Part shown: positions 46,701 through 49,481 of the stretch, in pieces
How the letters are laid out: each line of letters starts with the position of its first letter
Numbering within the stretch: position 1 is the first letter of the stretch
Source of the DNA: Diphasiastrum complanatum
Taxonomy: Eukaryota; Streptophyta; Lycopodiopsida; Lycopodiales; Lycopodiaceae
Length of the DNA: 64,000 nt
Reading direction: 5' to 3'
Assembly (NCBI GenBank): GCA_029204225.1
Contig: CM055105.1
Coordinates: 17,867,353 to 17,931,352, forward strand
The notes under the pieces: generated by a model
Databases searched by the model: none
What the model was told of the DNA's origin: nothing
What the model saw: only the letters and a program-made list of their open reading frames with translations
Program-made: the position numbers and the translations under genes

Positions 46701-49481
46701 AATGCAAAAGAGCATTTTCTACTCTGAACCAGCATGAACAAACTCATCCCCCCTCCCCCCCAGCTGAATAATAAGATTTCATCCACTCATAGATGTACAG
46801 TCCAGCCATAGTTGCAAACAAATGTTGACCAGCAACAAACGCAAATGCTTTTACAAATTTGCCATTGTACAAATCATTGATCCCAAAGATACCTGATAAA
46901 TGATTTTGAAAATATGATGCTTACAGGTTTAATAAGCTTTCATGTCAAATCACACCTGCATTCAGATCTGAATGTGCTTGAAACATGTCAACTTTCAGAC
47001 ATATTCAATTTTTGTGGTAAGGTTGTAACCTTGTTTTCCCAAGAAAAAGACGTACCCCCCCGCACACAAAACAAAGAAGCCTAAAACAAGCTATGTTTTC
47101 AAATGCACTTGAAACAAACGGTTTTGAATGTTCGTATGAACCTACAAACACATTCTTTTGCAACAATGAGAACAACGATGTCACCGAAACCAAAAAAACC
47201 TCGTGCGATTCAGAGAGTGTTCACTTTTATAGGCGATAGTTTGCATAATAATAAGAAATTACAAGAAGCACTTTTTACCACCATGTATCACAAGAGGAGG
47301 TGTCTTTGTGGTGTTGTCTTTTGGGTTAACGAACACTCCAAGGACATTCTAGCAAATGATGAACAATCTATTTCATCCATATTTTCTTAGTGACTATAAT
47401 GGTCCAATCATAGACAAAAGGAAAAAAAATTACCAACAAATAGCAGAGCGGTATGTATTCGATTACTAGAAACACCAATACTTTGAGATTGTCTCAACCA
47501 ACTTCTTGTTGCATTACAGGAATCAATTTTGGAAGCTTTCCCCGCATTAGCATAGTACAACTTGAGCTGTGCATCATGGAACTGTCTATCACATACCCAT
47601 TGCTGCAATTTCGTGAAGATGTACTTATGTTGTGCTGCAAGAGTATCCTATAAAGGTTCAAAATTTATCAGTGCTTTAGTATATTTTGCCATCCATGCAC
47701 TATGTCCAAACCCAAACCTAGAGGTCAACAAGTAAATATACAGCTGGACCAGCTAATTACTCCTGTACCAGAATTCGCCTGATGGGGTATGAAGCACACT
47801 AAGCATGTTGAGAGTGTACTGATGTGACAGTAAAATAGGGTAACCTTTATAACTTTTTCAATATTTGCCCAAACAATATCGAATGCTTCCATCCTCAATG
47901 TTTGAATAGATGCGGATTGGGTTTTTGGGCATGGGCATGCTGAGAGATCTGTCAGCTTATTCTCTTGCTCTTTTCTAACTTCCAGCAAGTTCACTCTCCT
48001 CGCTTTGCGACTGCCTCTTCTGCCAGATGAAGATGCATCATCCAGAACTTCCAATTTGGTAGGTCCCCCATGTAATACATTGCATGCCTAGTTTGCAACA
48101 GTTCAGTACTAAAGATTTCAGAAGGCGATTGTTGTTTCTGAGCAACAACCATCCAGAAAAACAAGCACAATATAACAACACCTTTTGATAAGCAAAGAAT
48201 TTCTGAGAAAAAAATACCTGAGTATAATTACCTCTTTTTGAAATTAAAAGTATAATAAACATTGAAAAATGATGCAGAAAATTGAAACCATAAAGACGAT
48301 TCCAATAGAATTTGCATCTATTAAGCACTCAGTAAGCTAGAACCAGTTACAACCAAAAATGATCTCTCACACACTAGTACACAGAACTGAAGGAGAGAAG
48401 GTCAGCAGACTTAAGTTCTCCTAAGGGTACAAACAGGATTGTGAGCCTCTTCATGGAGGTAATTATTAAAAGTTCAGTAGAAGGAAACCAACATTGTTAT
48501 GCAGTTTACACACTTCTAAAGTAGTCCATTATGCGCTTAAGTATTGTATAGTATCTTGACTGAAAATTAGCCGTTACCTAGTCATAAGTATTAACCTATA
48601 TTAGTATTGTATAGTATCTTGACTGAAAATTAGCCGTTACCTGATCTATATGGCTGTGTAATCATATTGTCCATATTGATGCCTTAAGGTGGCATTCTTA
48701 GTCCATTCAATTGGGATGGTATCTCAATGTATCAATAAGCAATCCTATACAAATGGATGCCTTCATTTGGCAATTCTAGTCCATTTGTGTAGCATGATCC
48801 TTAGTTAACAACTTCCAACATCATTCAATGTCGTAGCTCTAGAATCTTATGCAAATTTTACCTTTGTACTGCTCTACTTTCCTCTTTATATCAATACTGA
48901 GGATCCTGTCCTCTTGAAGAAAAGAGTTATAGGAATATTCTAAACGAGTGCTTGGCCCTTGGGACCCATTTCCCTATTGAACATAGAATAGATACCTTGG
49001 GAACTTGGGCCCTTCATTTTTTACTTTGGTGTAATTGTTCCACAAACTCTAGATTCCATGAGTTCAGGCCACAATGACCATATACAGGTTCTAAGTCCTA
49101 ACGAATGATTGAATGATTGCTTGAGAATTTCGGAGGTAGCTGATCTAGGCTTAGATCAACTAGTTTTGCTTGTTATTATCCTTTCAATTCTTTCTGTACT
49201 ATACCAGATTGTCATTTAGGTATCCATTATGTTCAGCTCAATAACATTTCATTTCAATAAAATTGCAATTGTTCCCGTTCTAGTACAGATCTGGTGTTGT
49301 TTTGACAAATTATTAAATCTACCATGGAAAAGCCAAATTCTATTATTATGGGATGAAATTGGTGAAAAAAGCTAAATTCTACAATAAAGCTTCAGCAAAA
49401 ACGATTTTAAAAAAAAAACAAATTTCAATGAAAGTAACGGGAAAGCACCTGAAATGCTTTGATCTCTTTGGCATCCTCCAT
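5959..49481 (-). CDS. ORC3: Origin recognition complex subunit 3, split over ten visible exons (3' end outside window)
   Basis: Coding exons in order: 49481-49449, 48087-47845, 47647-47434, 44288-44119, 43957-43827, 40951-40678, 40525-40451, 23227-23151, 22642-22549, 6098-5959. All borders are GT-AG, phases match at every junction, and no stop occurs in 1451 coding bases (483 codons). ORC3 is a core subunit of the six-protein complex that marks replication origins in the nucleus. Recognisable blocks are [26 protein letters not shown], the Walker-B-like [41 protein letters not shown] and [21 protein letters not shown]. Known ORC3 proteins are about 700 residues, so roughly 200-250 C-terminal residues lie beyond base 1. 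Introns 7 (17.2 kb) and 9 (16.5 kb) are packed with elements. The identification rests on recalled family similarity. Expression is untested. Confidence 0.85.
6120..7120 (-). other. ORC3 intron 9, no recognised feature
   Basis: AT-rich intronic sequence. I see no coding block, RNA gene or clear element border here. Confidence 0.5.
7210..7484 (-). pseudogene. LINE-C: ORF1 N-terminal fragment
   Basis: Read on the minus strand, this starts at the (CT)n array. It encodes a Pro/Ser-rich start and then [19 protein letters not shown] and the coiled-coil beginning, closely matching LINE-B ORF1 at 4245-4430. Similarity stops near 7215. It is a LINE 5' part lying directly behind the tail of LINE-D, in the same orientation. 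Confidence 0.75.
7485..7577 (-). repeat. (CT)n plus (TCTAT)n tail of LINE-D
   Basis: A GA/CT dinucleotide run (7485-7555) followed by three to four ATAGA pentanucleotides. It joins the LINE-D 3' end (GACATTAATA) to LINE-C ORF1. Confidence 0.95.
7578..9827 (-). mobile_element. LINE-D: 5'-truncated ORF2 with 3' UTR
   Basis: The minus-strand ORF2 is broken into at least eight frames. It begins inside the reverse transcriptase ([32 protein letters not shown], 9820-9660). Then follow [18 protein letters not shown] and [15 protein letters not shown] (9590-9430), the TKIMVFN-like and [11 protein letters not shown] blocks (9060-8940), and [18 protein letters not shown] (8705-8650). The C-terminal zinc-finger region and [12 protein letters not shown] come last (8190-7980). 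The 3' UTR carries the hairpin at 7595-7608. The 5' end abuts the (CT)n tail of LINE-E. Confidence 0.85.
9828..9846 (-). repeat. (CT)n tail of LINE-E
   Basis: A short GA/CT run. On the minus strand it follows TAATAAAGCTAATC of LINE-E and immediately precedes the truncated start of LINE-D. Confidence 0.9.
10690..10762 (+). tRNA. tRNA-like sequence in TRIM left LTR (probably not a functional tRNA)
   Basis: It folds as a cloverleaf. The D arm is GCTC-AGTGGTA-GAGC, the T loop is TTCGAAT, the acceptor is GTGCGGA with TTTGTCC (one T-C mismatch, G-U pairs) and A is the discriminator. The anticodon arm is poor: base 33 is C, one stem pair is mismatched and the extra loop is 6 bases. The anticodon would read CCG by strict position. 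Confidence 0.5.
10697..10751 (+). promoter_or_regulatory. Pol III internal promoter, A box and B box (left LTR)
   Basis: The A box TAGCTCAGTGG is at 10697-10707 and the B box GGTTCGAATCC at 10741-10751, both fitting tRNA-gene consensus. No T-run terminator follows within the LTR. Confidence 0.55.
10792..10809 (+). other. TRIM primer-binding site (initiator tRNA-Met)
   Basis: TGGTATCAGAGCCAAGTT directly abuts the left LTR and is the standard plant PBS complementary to the tRNAi-Met 3' end. Confidence 0.9.
10899..10907 (+). other. TRIM polypurine tract
   Basis: A GA step followed by seven G immediately before the right LTR, as needed for plus-strand priming. Confidence 0.8.
10908..11051 (+). 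repeat. TRIM right LTR
   Basis: 144 bp, a near-identical copy of the left LTR. The hairpin after the tRNA-like part is retained. Confidence 0.85.
10950..11022 (+). tRNA. tRNA-like sequence in TRIM right LTR
   Basis: The acceptor GGGCGGA pairs fully with TCTGTCC (G-U allowed), and the T stem CTGGG pairs with CCTAG. The cloverleaf is therefore better preserved than in the left copy. The B box has one change (GGTTTGAATCC). The anticodon arm is the same abnormal one. Confidence 0.5.
11745..12041. other. No recognised feature
   Basis: Short spacer between LINE-E ORF1 and the simple-repeat block. I see nothing specific in it. Confidence 0.5.
12042..12297. repeat. (GT)n and (AT)n with ATGTATGT interruptions
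   Basis: A short GT run at 12042-12060, then AT-rich dinucleotide arrays from about 12155 interrupted by GTATGTAT units. Open frames across it are artefacts. Confidence 0.9.
12301..12350. repeat. GTACC/CCGCGG palindrome cluster
   Basis: GGTACCGGTACC and related CCGCGG-containing palindromes are packed into about 50 bp between two AT arrays. They look like subterminal repeats of a DNA transposon, but no partner end was found. Confidence 0.4.
12917..12963 (+). repeat. Short interstitial TTTAGGG-like repeat
   Basis: Two perfect and several imperfect plant-telomere-type units sit upstream of the BED ORF. It could act as a telo-box promoter element, but is too short for a telomere remnant. Confidence 0.5.
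13020..13652 (+). CDS. BED-type zinc-finger protein, hAT transposase N-terminus-like
   Basis: 210 codons from the ATG at 13020, just after a GA run. Residues about 20-46 form a BED finger: [19 protein letters not shown], then AHLGG, with CxxC and a downstream [12 protein letters not shown] follows as in plant hAT proteins. BED fingers bind transposon ends or promoters. The rest ([13 protein letters not shown] onward) is unrecognised and the RNase-H-like catalytic region is absent. It may be a truncated transposase or a leader ORF. The frame is open but the upstream region is simple sequence, so translation is unproven. Confidence 0.5.
   Translation: MAARPIWDEVEVMPDKKWRCPFCRKQFTGNASRVQAHLGGLQVRPTGGRYGIGVCMVIPAAERARIIKPYFEPTAEPGEPSTNAADNLDRNLWEQTGRGPDGRQAQYVLPKFVVKQGFGDTLPGWDLKTFGIDKMVQEYNPTIRDPDTISRDRAWLDSGVVRSKWPFDWREAQLGQAKWTSFATLRPTAPFLQTGSVSGAVYFGQWTTSI
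13843..14090 (+). repeat. Tandem duplication, unit about 119 bp
   Basis: Two diverged copies of a unit containing GTTGAAGTTCATCCG and AAACCGATCTCATC. CTTGTCACTCTTCTGGTGAG also occurs twice just downstream (14055-14130). Confidence 0.7.
14637..14699. repeat. (TA)n array
   Basis: A pure TA dinucleotide run of about 60 bp bordering the hAT-like island. Confidence 0.97.
14749..14788 (+). repeat. (CT)n array at LINE-G 5' end
   Basis: A CT run of 40 bp. No LINE tail precedes it. LINE-G ORF1 sequence begins immediately after it. Confidence 0.95.
14789..16205 (+). pseudogene. LINE-G: end of ORF1 and endonuclease domain of ORF2
   Basis: 5'-truncated at the (CT)n array inside the last 60 residues of ORF1 ([31 protein letters not shown]-like). 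The ORF2 endonuclease then starts near 14995 ([14 protein letters not shown]). It continues with METHES, a frame change near 15150, [27 protein letters not shown], the catalytic LLTGDFNAR near 15445 and the [17 protein letters not shown] block near 15680. The main open frame is 15155-16234. RT is missing: at about 16205 the sequence passes into the leader of LINE-H. Confidence 0.82.
16217..16372 (+). repeat. Minisatellite of TCGCTGAAAACATCCCC-type units
   Basis: About seven imperfect copies of an 18-30 bp C-rich unit (CTCGCTGRAAACATCCCC with CTCC spacers) lie just before and at the start of LINE-H ORF1. Confidence 0.8.
16361..17455 (+). CDS. LINE ORF1 protein (LINE-H)
   Basis: 364 codons, open throughout. 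The N-terminal 150 residues are Ser/Pro/Thr-rich low complexity. A coiled coil follows (about 155-225: [18 protein letters not shown], then [13 protein letters not shown]). The RRM-like and C-terminal domain comes last: [61 protein letters not shown]. It is the expected nucleic-acid-binding chaperone of a two-ORF LINE. ORF2 begins about 40 bp after the TAG. The true start may be slightly earlier or later because the leader is repetitive. Confidence 0.82.
   Translation: MMETTVPPSQMETAAPSLLETAPPPPLFVDTNTSPIAAPSLSSDLPSLPTDGVAPSSSSSSSSPLSLSSLSSVVPPSVVPPSLSSSSSSASSSSPSISHPIALTTPTGLLPIPIPQEPTAPPSAVPIPYTPSKSTELFSSWEADQMKADFQLLKHELSQLKGIVVSLLKEKNVLQSKVASLEQVINTKQVAASESTTTKIKELENKIEQHKDSWAAVLQKGTKPNAPISSVISATISEERSREQKAHNIRVRGIPDTQDATAEATRFLETTLGHMTDGLDTAWRTSRDAATLIIRFTSLESRLDALRCRAKLRGTTIYMDDDLTYIQVEERRRAFQAARESGRRVIYRDGRVRFLDSAPSRSQC
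17465..19560 (+). pseudogene. LINE-H ORF2: endonuclease and partial reverse transcriptase
   Basis: The endonuclease starts at about 17496 ([15 protein letters not shown]) and includes [26 protein letters not shown] and [11 protein letters not shown] stop follows at 17898, then GDFNARTSS near 17960 in another frame. Further frames carry [19 protein letters not shown] (18177-18235), the linker [29 protein letters not shown], and RT beginnings [16 protein letters not shown] (19060) and [14 protein letters not shown] (19325). Sequence decays after ALYERVLG and is lost near 19560, before the YADD box. At least four frame breaks occur. Confidence 0.83.
19655..20190 (+). pseudogene. hAT transposase fragment (DUF659-type) with an intron
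   Basis: Two blocks match plant hAT transposases: [20 protein letters not shown] with YIDEAIEE (19655-19747), and [20 protein letters not shown] with [20 protein letters not shown] (19983-20115). Between them lies a 235-bp stretch with GAG|GTCAGA and TTTGCAG|GTT borders, plausibly an intron. The catalytic aspartate lies in the VVTNNAA block, where the usual D of VVTDNAA is N. Both ends are missing. Ty3 sequence in the opposite orientation follows. Confidence 0.7.
20200..21850 (-). pseudogene. Ty3/gypsy gag-protease-RT start, minus strand
   Basis: Read on the minus strand: gag N-terminal part at 21700-21460 ([35 protein letters not shown]), later gag at 20963-20750 ([20 protein letters not shown]), protease region at 20715-20400 ([10 protein letters not shown]-like), and the RT lead-in at 20390-20205 ([17 protein letters not shown]). 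The protease and lead-in closely resemble bases 1-300 of the window in the opposite direction, so both belong to one family. Frames are broken throughout and the rest of pol is absent. Confidence 0.65.
21860..22540. other. ORC3 intron 9, no recognised feature
   Basis: No coding block or element border could be supported in this stretch. Confidence 0.4.
22549..22642 (-). CDS. ORC3: ORC3 exon 9
   Basis: 94 bp between TTTACAG and GTGATT, encoding [16 protein letters not shown]. It links in phase to both neighbours. A (GA)n run lies 33 bases before its acceptor. Confidence 0.72.
22675..22747 (-). repeat. (GA)n in ORC3 intron 8, 33 bp before exon 9
   Basis: A 73-bp CT/GA run. On the ORC3 sense strand it is (GA)n ending 32 bases before the exon 9 boundary, where branch point and pyrimidine tract are expected. 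Confidence 0.97.
23151..23227 (-). CDS. ORC3: ORC3 exon 8
   Basis: 77 bp between GCATCAG and GTGAAT, encoding [18 protein letters not shown]. The spacing from the PLSF motif equals that expected from plant ORC3. It stands alone between a 17.2-kb and a 0.5-kb intron, beside a Ty3 relic. Confidence 0.75.
23300..24930 (-). pseudogene. Ty3/gypsy RT and integrase pieces, minus strand
   Basis: The order on the minus strand is as follows. RT start at 24800-24700 ([13 protein letters not shown], KKDG). [10 protein letters not shown] at about 24630. [19 protein letters not shown] near 24540 (FLDD for YLDD). Integrase zinc-finger and core start at 24330-24110 ([43 protein letters not shown]). Integrase C-terminus at 23798-23440 ([12 protein letters not shown], then a [10 protein letters not shown] equivalent). 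RNase H is deleted and there are many stops. It lies directly beside ORC3 exon 8. Confidence 0.8.
24947..25585 (+). pseudogene. Ty3/gypsy integrase C-terminus and chromodomain, plus strand
   Basis: 212 open codons starting inside integrase: [74 protein letters not shown] chromodomain-like end follows, [20 protein letters not shown] near residue 180. It is followed by a polypurine tract and an LTR in the right order, so it is the 3' end of an element whose 5' part is lost. It meets the minus-strand Ty3 piece head to head at about 24940. Confidence 0.85.
25583..25597 (+). other. Ty3 polypurine tract
   Basis: A purine run GAGGAGGGAAGGGA directly upstream of the LTR start TGTCACATG. Confidence 0.8.
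25598..26235 (+). repeat. Ty3/gypsy 3' LTR (plus orientation)
   Basis: 638 bp, TGTCACATG...GCAACA. Its inverted relative at 30063-30716 defines the borders. It contains repeated GACACGTGTCA-like motifs around 25800-25960 and a short tandem duplication of the GTCATATGCTCA(C/T)TGGGACAC segment. Confidence 0.82.
26236..26840 (+). pseudogene. gag/protease relic with zinc knuckle, plus strand
   Basis: Around 26565-26610 the plus strand encodes [14 protein letters not shown], a CCHC knuckle with the last C changed to S. A protease-like region follows. The remainder is decayed and unassigned. Confidence 0.5.
26841..27161 (-). pseudogene. Ty3 linker to integrase, truncated
   Basis: [20 protein letters not shown] followed by [12 protein letters not shown] resembles the stretch between RNase H and the integrase zinc finger. 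The reading ends in unrelated sequence and no integrase follows on this strand. Confidence 0.6.
27162..27728 (-). CDS. Ty3/gypsy RNase H domain
   Basis: 188 open codons. The connection part is [19 protein letters not shown], followed by [52 protein letters not shown] and RVADALSR. The catalytic acidic residues expected for RNase H (D of DTDAS, E of HEKEL, D of TDHDTL, D of ADALSR) are all present. It removes RNA from the cDNA hybrid. It is part of the minus-strand element with gag at 28646-29524. It is broken from RT by one frame change at 27730. Confidence 0.88.
   Translation of the reverse strand: MLADLTALRSFLGLAVFYRKYVKKYSYIATPLTQKNRFGEWTELQQASFDQLKQAIAECITLKIVDPQKPYVIDTDASDIAVGAVLMQEGRPVAFESKKLNPAQKNYPTHEKELYAIVHALKAWRHYLYGLEFEVFTDHDTLRYFCKQLDLRGQQARWSELMQEFLMEIRYKKGAENRVADALSRVVY
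27732..28502 (-). pseudogene. Ty3/gypsy reverse transcriptase
   Basis: Two frames. 28502-28180 holds [20 protein letters not shown], then [12 protein letters not shown], and shifts frame in the block leading to VCGLSRF. 28130-27732 holds [40 protein letters not shown], and FVDD in place of YLDD in [12 protein letters not shown]. It then continues to [16 protein letters not shown]. The active-site aspartates are kept. Confidence 0.87.
28646..29524 (-). CDS. Ty3/gypsy gag capsid region
   Basis: 292 codons, probably starting at the inner ATG at 29497 ([17 protein letters not shown]). A leading coiled-coil stretch precedes a Retrotrans_gag-like core: [80 protein letters not shown]. The capsid assembles the cytoplasmic particle. 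The frame ends before a zinc knuckle. Between 28646 and 28502 only the last piece of protease ([13 protein letters not shown]) remains, so knuckle and protease core are deleted. The element continues into RT on the same strand. Confidence 0.87.
   Translation of the reverse strand: MFMLPIFSAMASTSNTSQDSQRLDAVCSKVDTIEATLKLILEQLKGKGVSVPERVSGTTMEAERTLSTGHEAELGFRKRKLPTIKDLKPPKFTGAVSMRTTDAVEIWLQKWEKAFQMCGIDDETEMIAEATYCFQESAQRWWRKVEKDDLVPTTWEAFRQMFAHNWVPMDEDNRAMQQWSYLKQGNLSVQDYADKYREALLRIPQEVPMYMPIFHFVEGLRKSIRPFVRKEQSHDLRGAIQMALYYEDGKKGPDPVAVAGTGGQQPWGRKDKWNKKRKFEGILMCMSSSLMV
30043..30060 (-). other. Ty3 primer-binding site
   Basis: Minus-strand TGGTATTAGAGCAGTTGC lies two bases inside the LTR end. 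It is an initiator tRNA-Met-type PBS with one change in the first eight bases. Confidence 0.75.
30063..30716 (-). repeat. Ty3/gypsy 5' LTR (minus orientation)
   Basis: About 654 bp, the inverted counterpart of 25598-26235. The shared parts include the segment reading TGTACTTAGAATCCC and the end reading GAGCTTGTGTGCA. Its outer end is slightly eroded and abuts a plus-strand RT fragment. Confidence 0.8.
30722..31010 (+). pseudogene. Ty3/gypsy RT fragment, plus strand
   Basis: It encodes [56 protein letters not shown] and, after a stop, [17 protein letters not shown] in another frame. It stops before the catalytic centre. Its orientation is opposite to the adjacent LTR. Confidence 0.8.
31011..32870. 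other. ORC3 intron 7, no recognised feature
   Basis: AT-rich sequence of about 1.9 kb with stops in all frames. No element ends, RNA genes or coding similarity were recognised. Confidence 0.5.
33176..36076 (-). CDS. LINE ORF2: endonuclease end, reverse transcriptase, C-terminal zinc finger
   Basis: 966 uninterrupted codons. In order: endonuclease tail ([20 protein letters not shown], residues about 28-50; [10 protein letters not shown]); a basic linker ([19 protein letters not shown]); RT with [36 protein letters not shown], motif [16 protein letters not shown] near 400, [19 protein letters not shown] and the YADD active site near 504; [11 protein letters not shown]; and a C-terminal CSMC...[13 protein letters not shown] zinc-finger-like cluster near 835-855. 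ORF2 nicks target DNA and copies element RNA there by target-primed reverse transcription. Two stops lie just upstream in the endonuclease, so this copy is not autonomous. The RT itself looks intact. Confidence 0.92.
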   Translation of the reverse strand: MLQLGEAHGLAIYNGLLQLPGSGDYTCFPHSGGHSVVDYFMGSPLLLHFISSFSVHRTTLSDHSYLSLSVGHLHITPIFSSTPTAKPTYRYTSHHTPLYREALSDLLTYFPYEHTLEEQSLFLVQTIHTAASIAFPSPRPKDQQRYRPYNPWYDQECIQLHQNLIYACSHLPHLTKTISRVYRRTTKKKKIAYEIGQGKKLMDLLFSSSSGSFWKRFLPLSPPPRITDLSTWVAYATSLYTIPDTPPLPTSYLMDTSAIFTNELIEKAITRLHSHKAKDIDELEAELLKYAPDILSPFLSILFNRAVTSDFPSPWSTNLIHPIHKGGDPMKVDNYRTIMISHLFAKVYGSILQSEISTEMDARSLHAIGQAGFRPGYTTLDHIFTLRSIIEEAKAKRERVYCCFVDFRKAFDSVPRHSLIQRLHDWGFQEDTIQAVVALYRRVIGRVRLSGVISPEVVSTIGVKQGCPLSPTLFGLYIDELEHVIQSDGGEGCTLGDLIIAILLYADDVVLLSRTREGLQRHLDALLSFCTRWGLSVNVAKTKVMVFNTSRSFMMRQELLWDGHPLEVVDSYTYLGVLFSGPTFSMRHAAISRVRKGYASLIDLERLCFRSHIRDATSKCRLFDTMVVPSAMYASETWSTGLTTTDWAYISRLQIRLLSRMIRAKPSVPHQIILAEFAVPPIQIEALFHIVTFIQRVEDLQDGGTHYVVAALSSSRRLHSEGHLFSWYSQACPLLSTLSIQISDLPAGTHQYIRGLLYRSYLHTTWQGPLGTKSEFYRTHFLSLDPAGCPIVSGYLLRSISHSLRIAMGQFRVSSHQLAIETGRYSGTPREDRLCSMCVMHETEDESHFLFRCPAYYEIRGRYYCLFRDHPVTLSTLISYEDPRCVALMIREMSDLRRRLDGTHSLTQLSIDECISRRRQRSEVPIGSDSDGEAEIPDSFVHRHQRPCRRPERQSVIRSQPRAPRQ
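36077..36545 (-). pseudogene. LINE-I endonuclease, interrupted part
   Basis: It continues the frame upstream of the 966-codon [30 protein letters not shown] and the catalytic [12 protein letters not shown], with two in-frame stops (YED*GYILL near 36252 and LIR*SADAA near 36120). The N-terminal endonuclease is missing. Confidence 0.82.
36545..36562 (-). repeat. (CT)n tail of LINE-J at the LINE-I junction
   Basis: A GA/CT run of 18 bp between the LINE-J 3' end and the truncated LINE-I 5' end. Confidence 0.9.
36563..37360 (-). mobile_element. LINE-J: ORF2 C-terminus and 3' UTR
   Basis: The minus strand encodes [37 protein letters not shown] with [15 protein letters not shown], and [12 protein letters not shown] (37320-37030), matching the LINE-I C-terminus. 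The 3' UTR has the ATGCC/GGCAT hairpin at 36583-36596, then GACATTAATAAAAC and the CT tail. One stop (GRF*GAP) is seen. The 5' border near 37360 is not at a (CT)n array. Confidence 0.82.
37397..38013. mobile_element. Putative hAT-like MITE
   Basis: About 617 bp bounded by inverted ends CATGGTTGCAACG and CATAGTTGCACGC (9 of the first 10 bases match). GAAACGCG occurs subterminally at both ends (37409 and, inverted, 37985). No coding sequence and no clear 8-bp target duplication. Confidence 0.4.
38014..38680. other. LTR-like tail and short tandem duplication
   Basis: 38090-38300 has a TATA-like GATTATATAAGG and ends ATTCTAACA, like the 3' half of an LTR, but no partner is visible. At 38549-38631 a 40-bp unit (GCAGACACATTAGGAAT...) is duplicated in tandem. 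Confidence 0.4.
38680..39550 (+). pseudogene. LINE-K: decayed ORF2 C-terminus
   Basis: Plus-strand traces of the LINE C-terminal region: [24 protein letters not shown] (38720-38810), then a [15 protein letters not shown]-like [20 protein letters not shown] (39127-39190) and an equivalent of FxCPYYEIRG (39220-39250). Many stops are present. The family is the same as LINE-I but it is much older. Confidence 0.65.
39551..40450 (-). other. ORC3 intron 7, first part
   Basis: No recognised gene or element. ORC3 exon 7 ends at 40451 on the minus strand. Confidence 0.5.
40451..40525 (-). CDS. ORC3: ORC3 exon 7
   Basis: 25 codons between GCTGTAG and [21 protein letters not shown] followed by a ten-residue linker. 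It is the last exon before the 17.2-kb intron. Confidence 0.85.
40678..40951 (-). CDS. ORC3: ORC3 exon 6
   Basis: 274 bp between TGTGTAG and GTTAGT. It encodes [33 protein letters not shown] and [11 protein letters not shown], the most ORC3-like stretch in the window. Confidence 0.9.
40952..43826 (-). other. ORC3 intron 5, with local duplications
   Basis: 2875 bp. A segment containing AGATCACAAGGTTCAATTTG is duplicated (about 41308-41400 and 41428-41515). Short units built on GACTATGTGACTCTATCACT repeat at 41880-41965. No gene is seen on either strand. Confidence 0.6.
43827..43957 (-). CDS. ORC3: ORC3 exon 5 (Walker-B-like)
   Basis: 131 bp between CAACCAG and GTGAAC. It encodes [20 protein letters not shown] followed by EDAECC. 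The hydrophobic strand ending in ED sits at the AAA+ Walker B position. Confidence 0.85.
44119..44288 (-). CDS. ORC3: ORC3 exon 4
   Basis: 170 bp after CTGACAG, ending before GTAAAA. It encodes [20 protein letters not shown] and ALRSLFKQF, matching the ORC3 block that follows the conserved TAL motif. Confidence 0.83.
44289..47433 (-). other. ORC3 intron 3
   Basis: 3145 bp. Apart from the possible solo LTR at 45902-46409, I see no supported feature. Open frames here have no recognisable similarity. Confidence 0.55.
45902..46409 (+). repeat. Possible solo LTR
   Basis: 508 bp bounded by TGTTG and CAACA, with a TATA-like AAGTATATAAAC near 46098. No matching 5-bp flanking duplication was found, so the assignment is tentative. 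Confidence 0.3.
47434..47647 (-). CDS. ORC3: ORC3 exon 3
   Basis: 214 bp between CTTTATAG and GTAATT. It encodes [15 protein letters not shown] and ends in RIHTALLFV, the lead-in to the AAA+-like region. It leaves one base for the next codon. Confidence 0.83.
47845..48087 (-). CDS. ORC3: ORC3 exon 2
   Basis: 81 codons, phase 0 at both ends. It follows AACTAG and ends AAG before GTTACC. It has a basic/acidic linker ([10 protein letters not shown]) and then the ORC3-typical [18 protein letters not shown]. Confidence 0.85.
48088..49448 (-). other. ORC3 intron 1
   Basis: 1361 bp with a tandem duplication of a roughly 62-bp unit (TATTGTATAGTATCTTGACT..., 48543-48640). No coding sequence recognised. 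Confidence 0.6.
49449..49481 (-). CDS. ORC3: ORC3 coding exon 1
   Basis: Eleven codons, [11 protein letters not shown]. The ATG has A at -3 and G at +4. The exon ends CAG and is followed by GTGCTT. The start is chosen because its phase and N-terminal position fit exon 2. A further upstream untranslated exon cannot be excluded. Confidence 0.7.

Noticed and set aside
46580-46771. Possible hAT dimerisation domain on the plus strand ([21 protein letters not shown])
   Set aside because: Only a weak resemblance over a short stretch, with no neighbouring hAT blocks.
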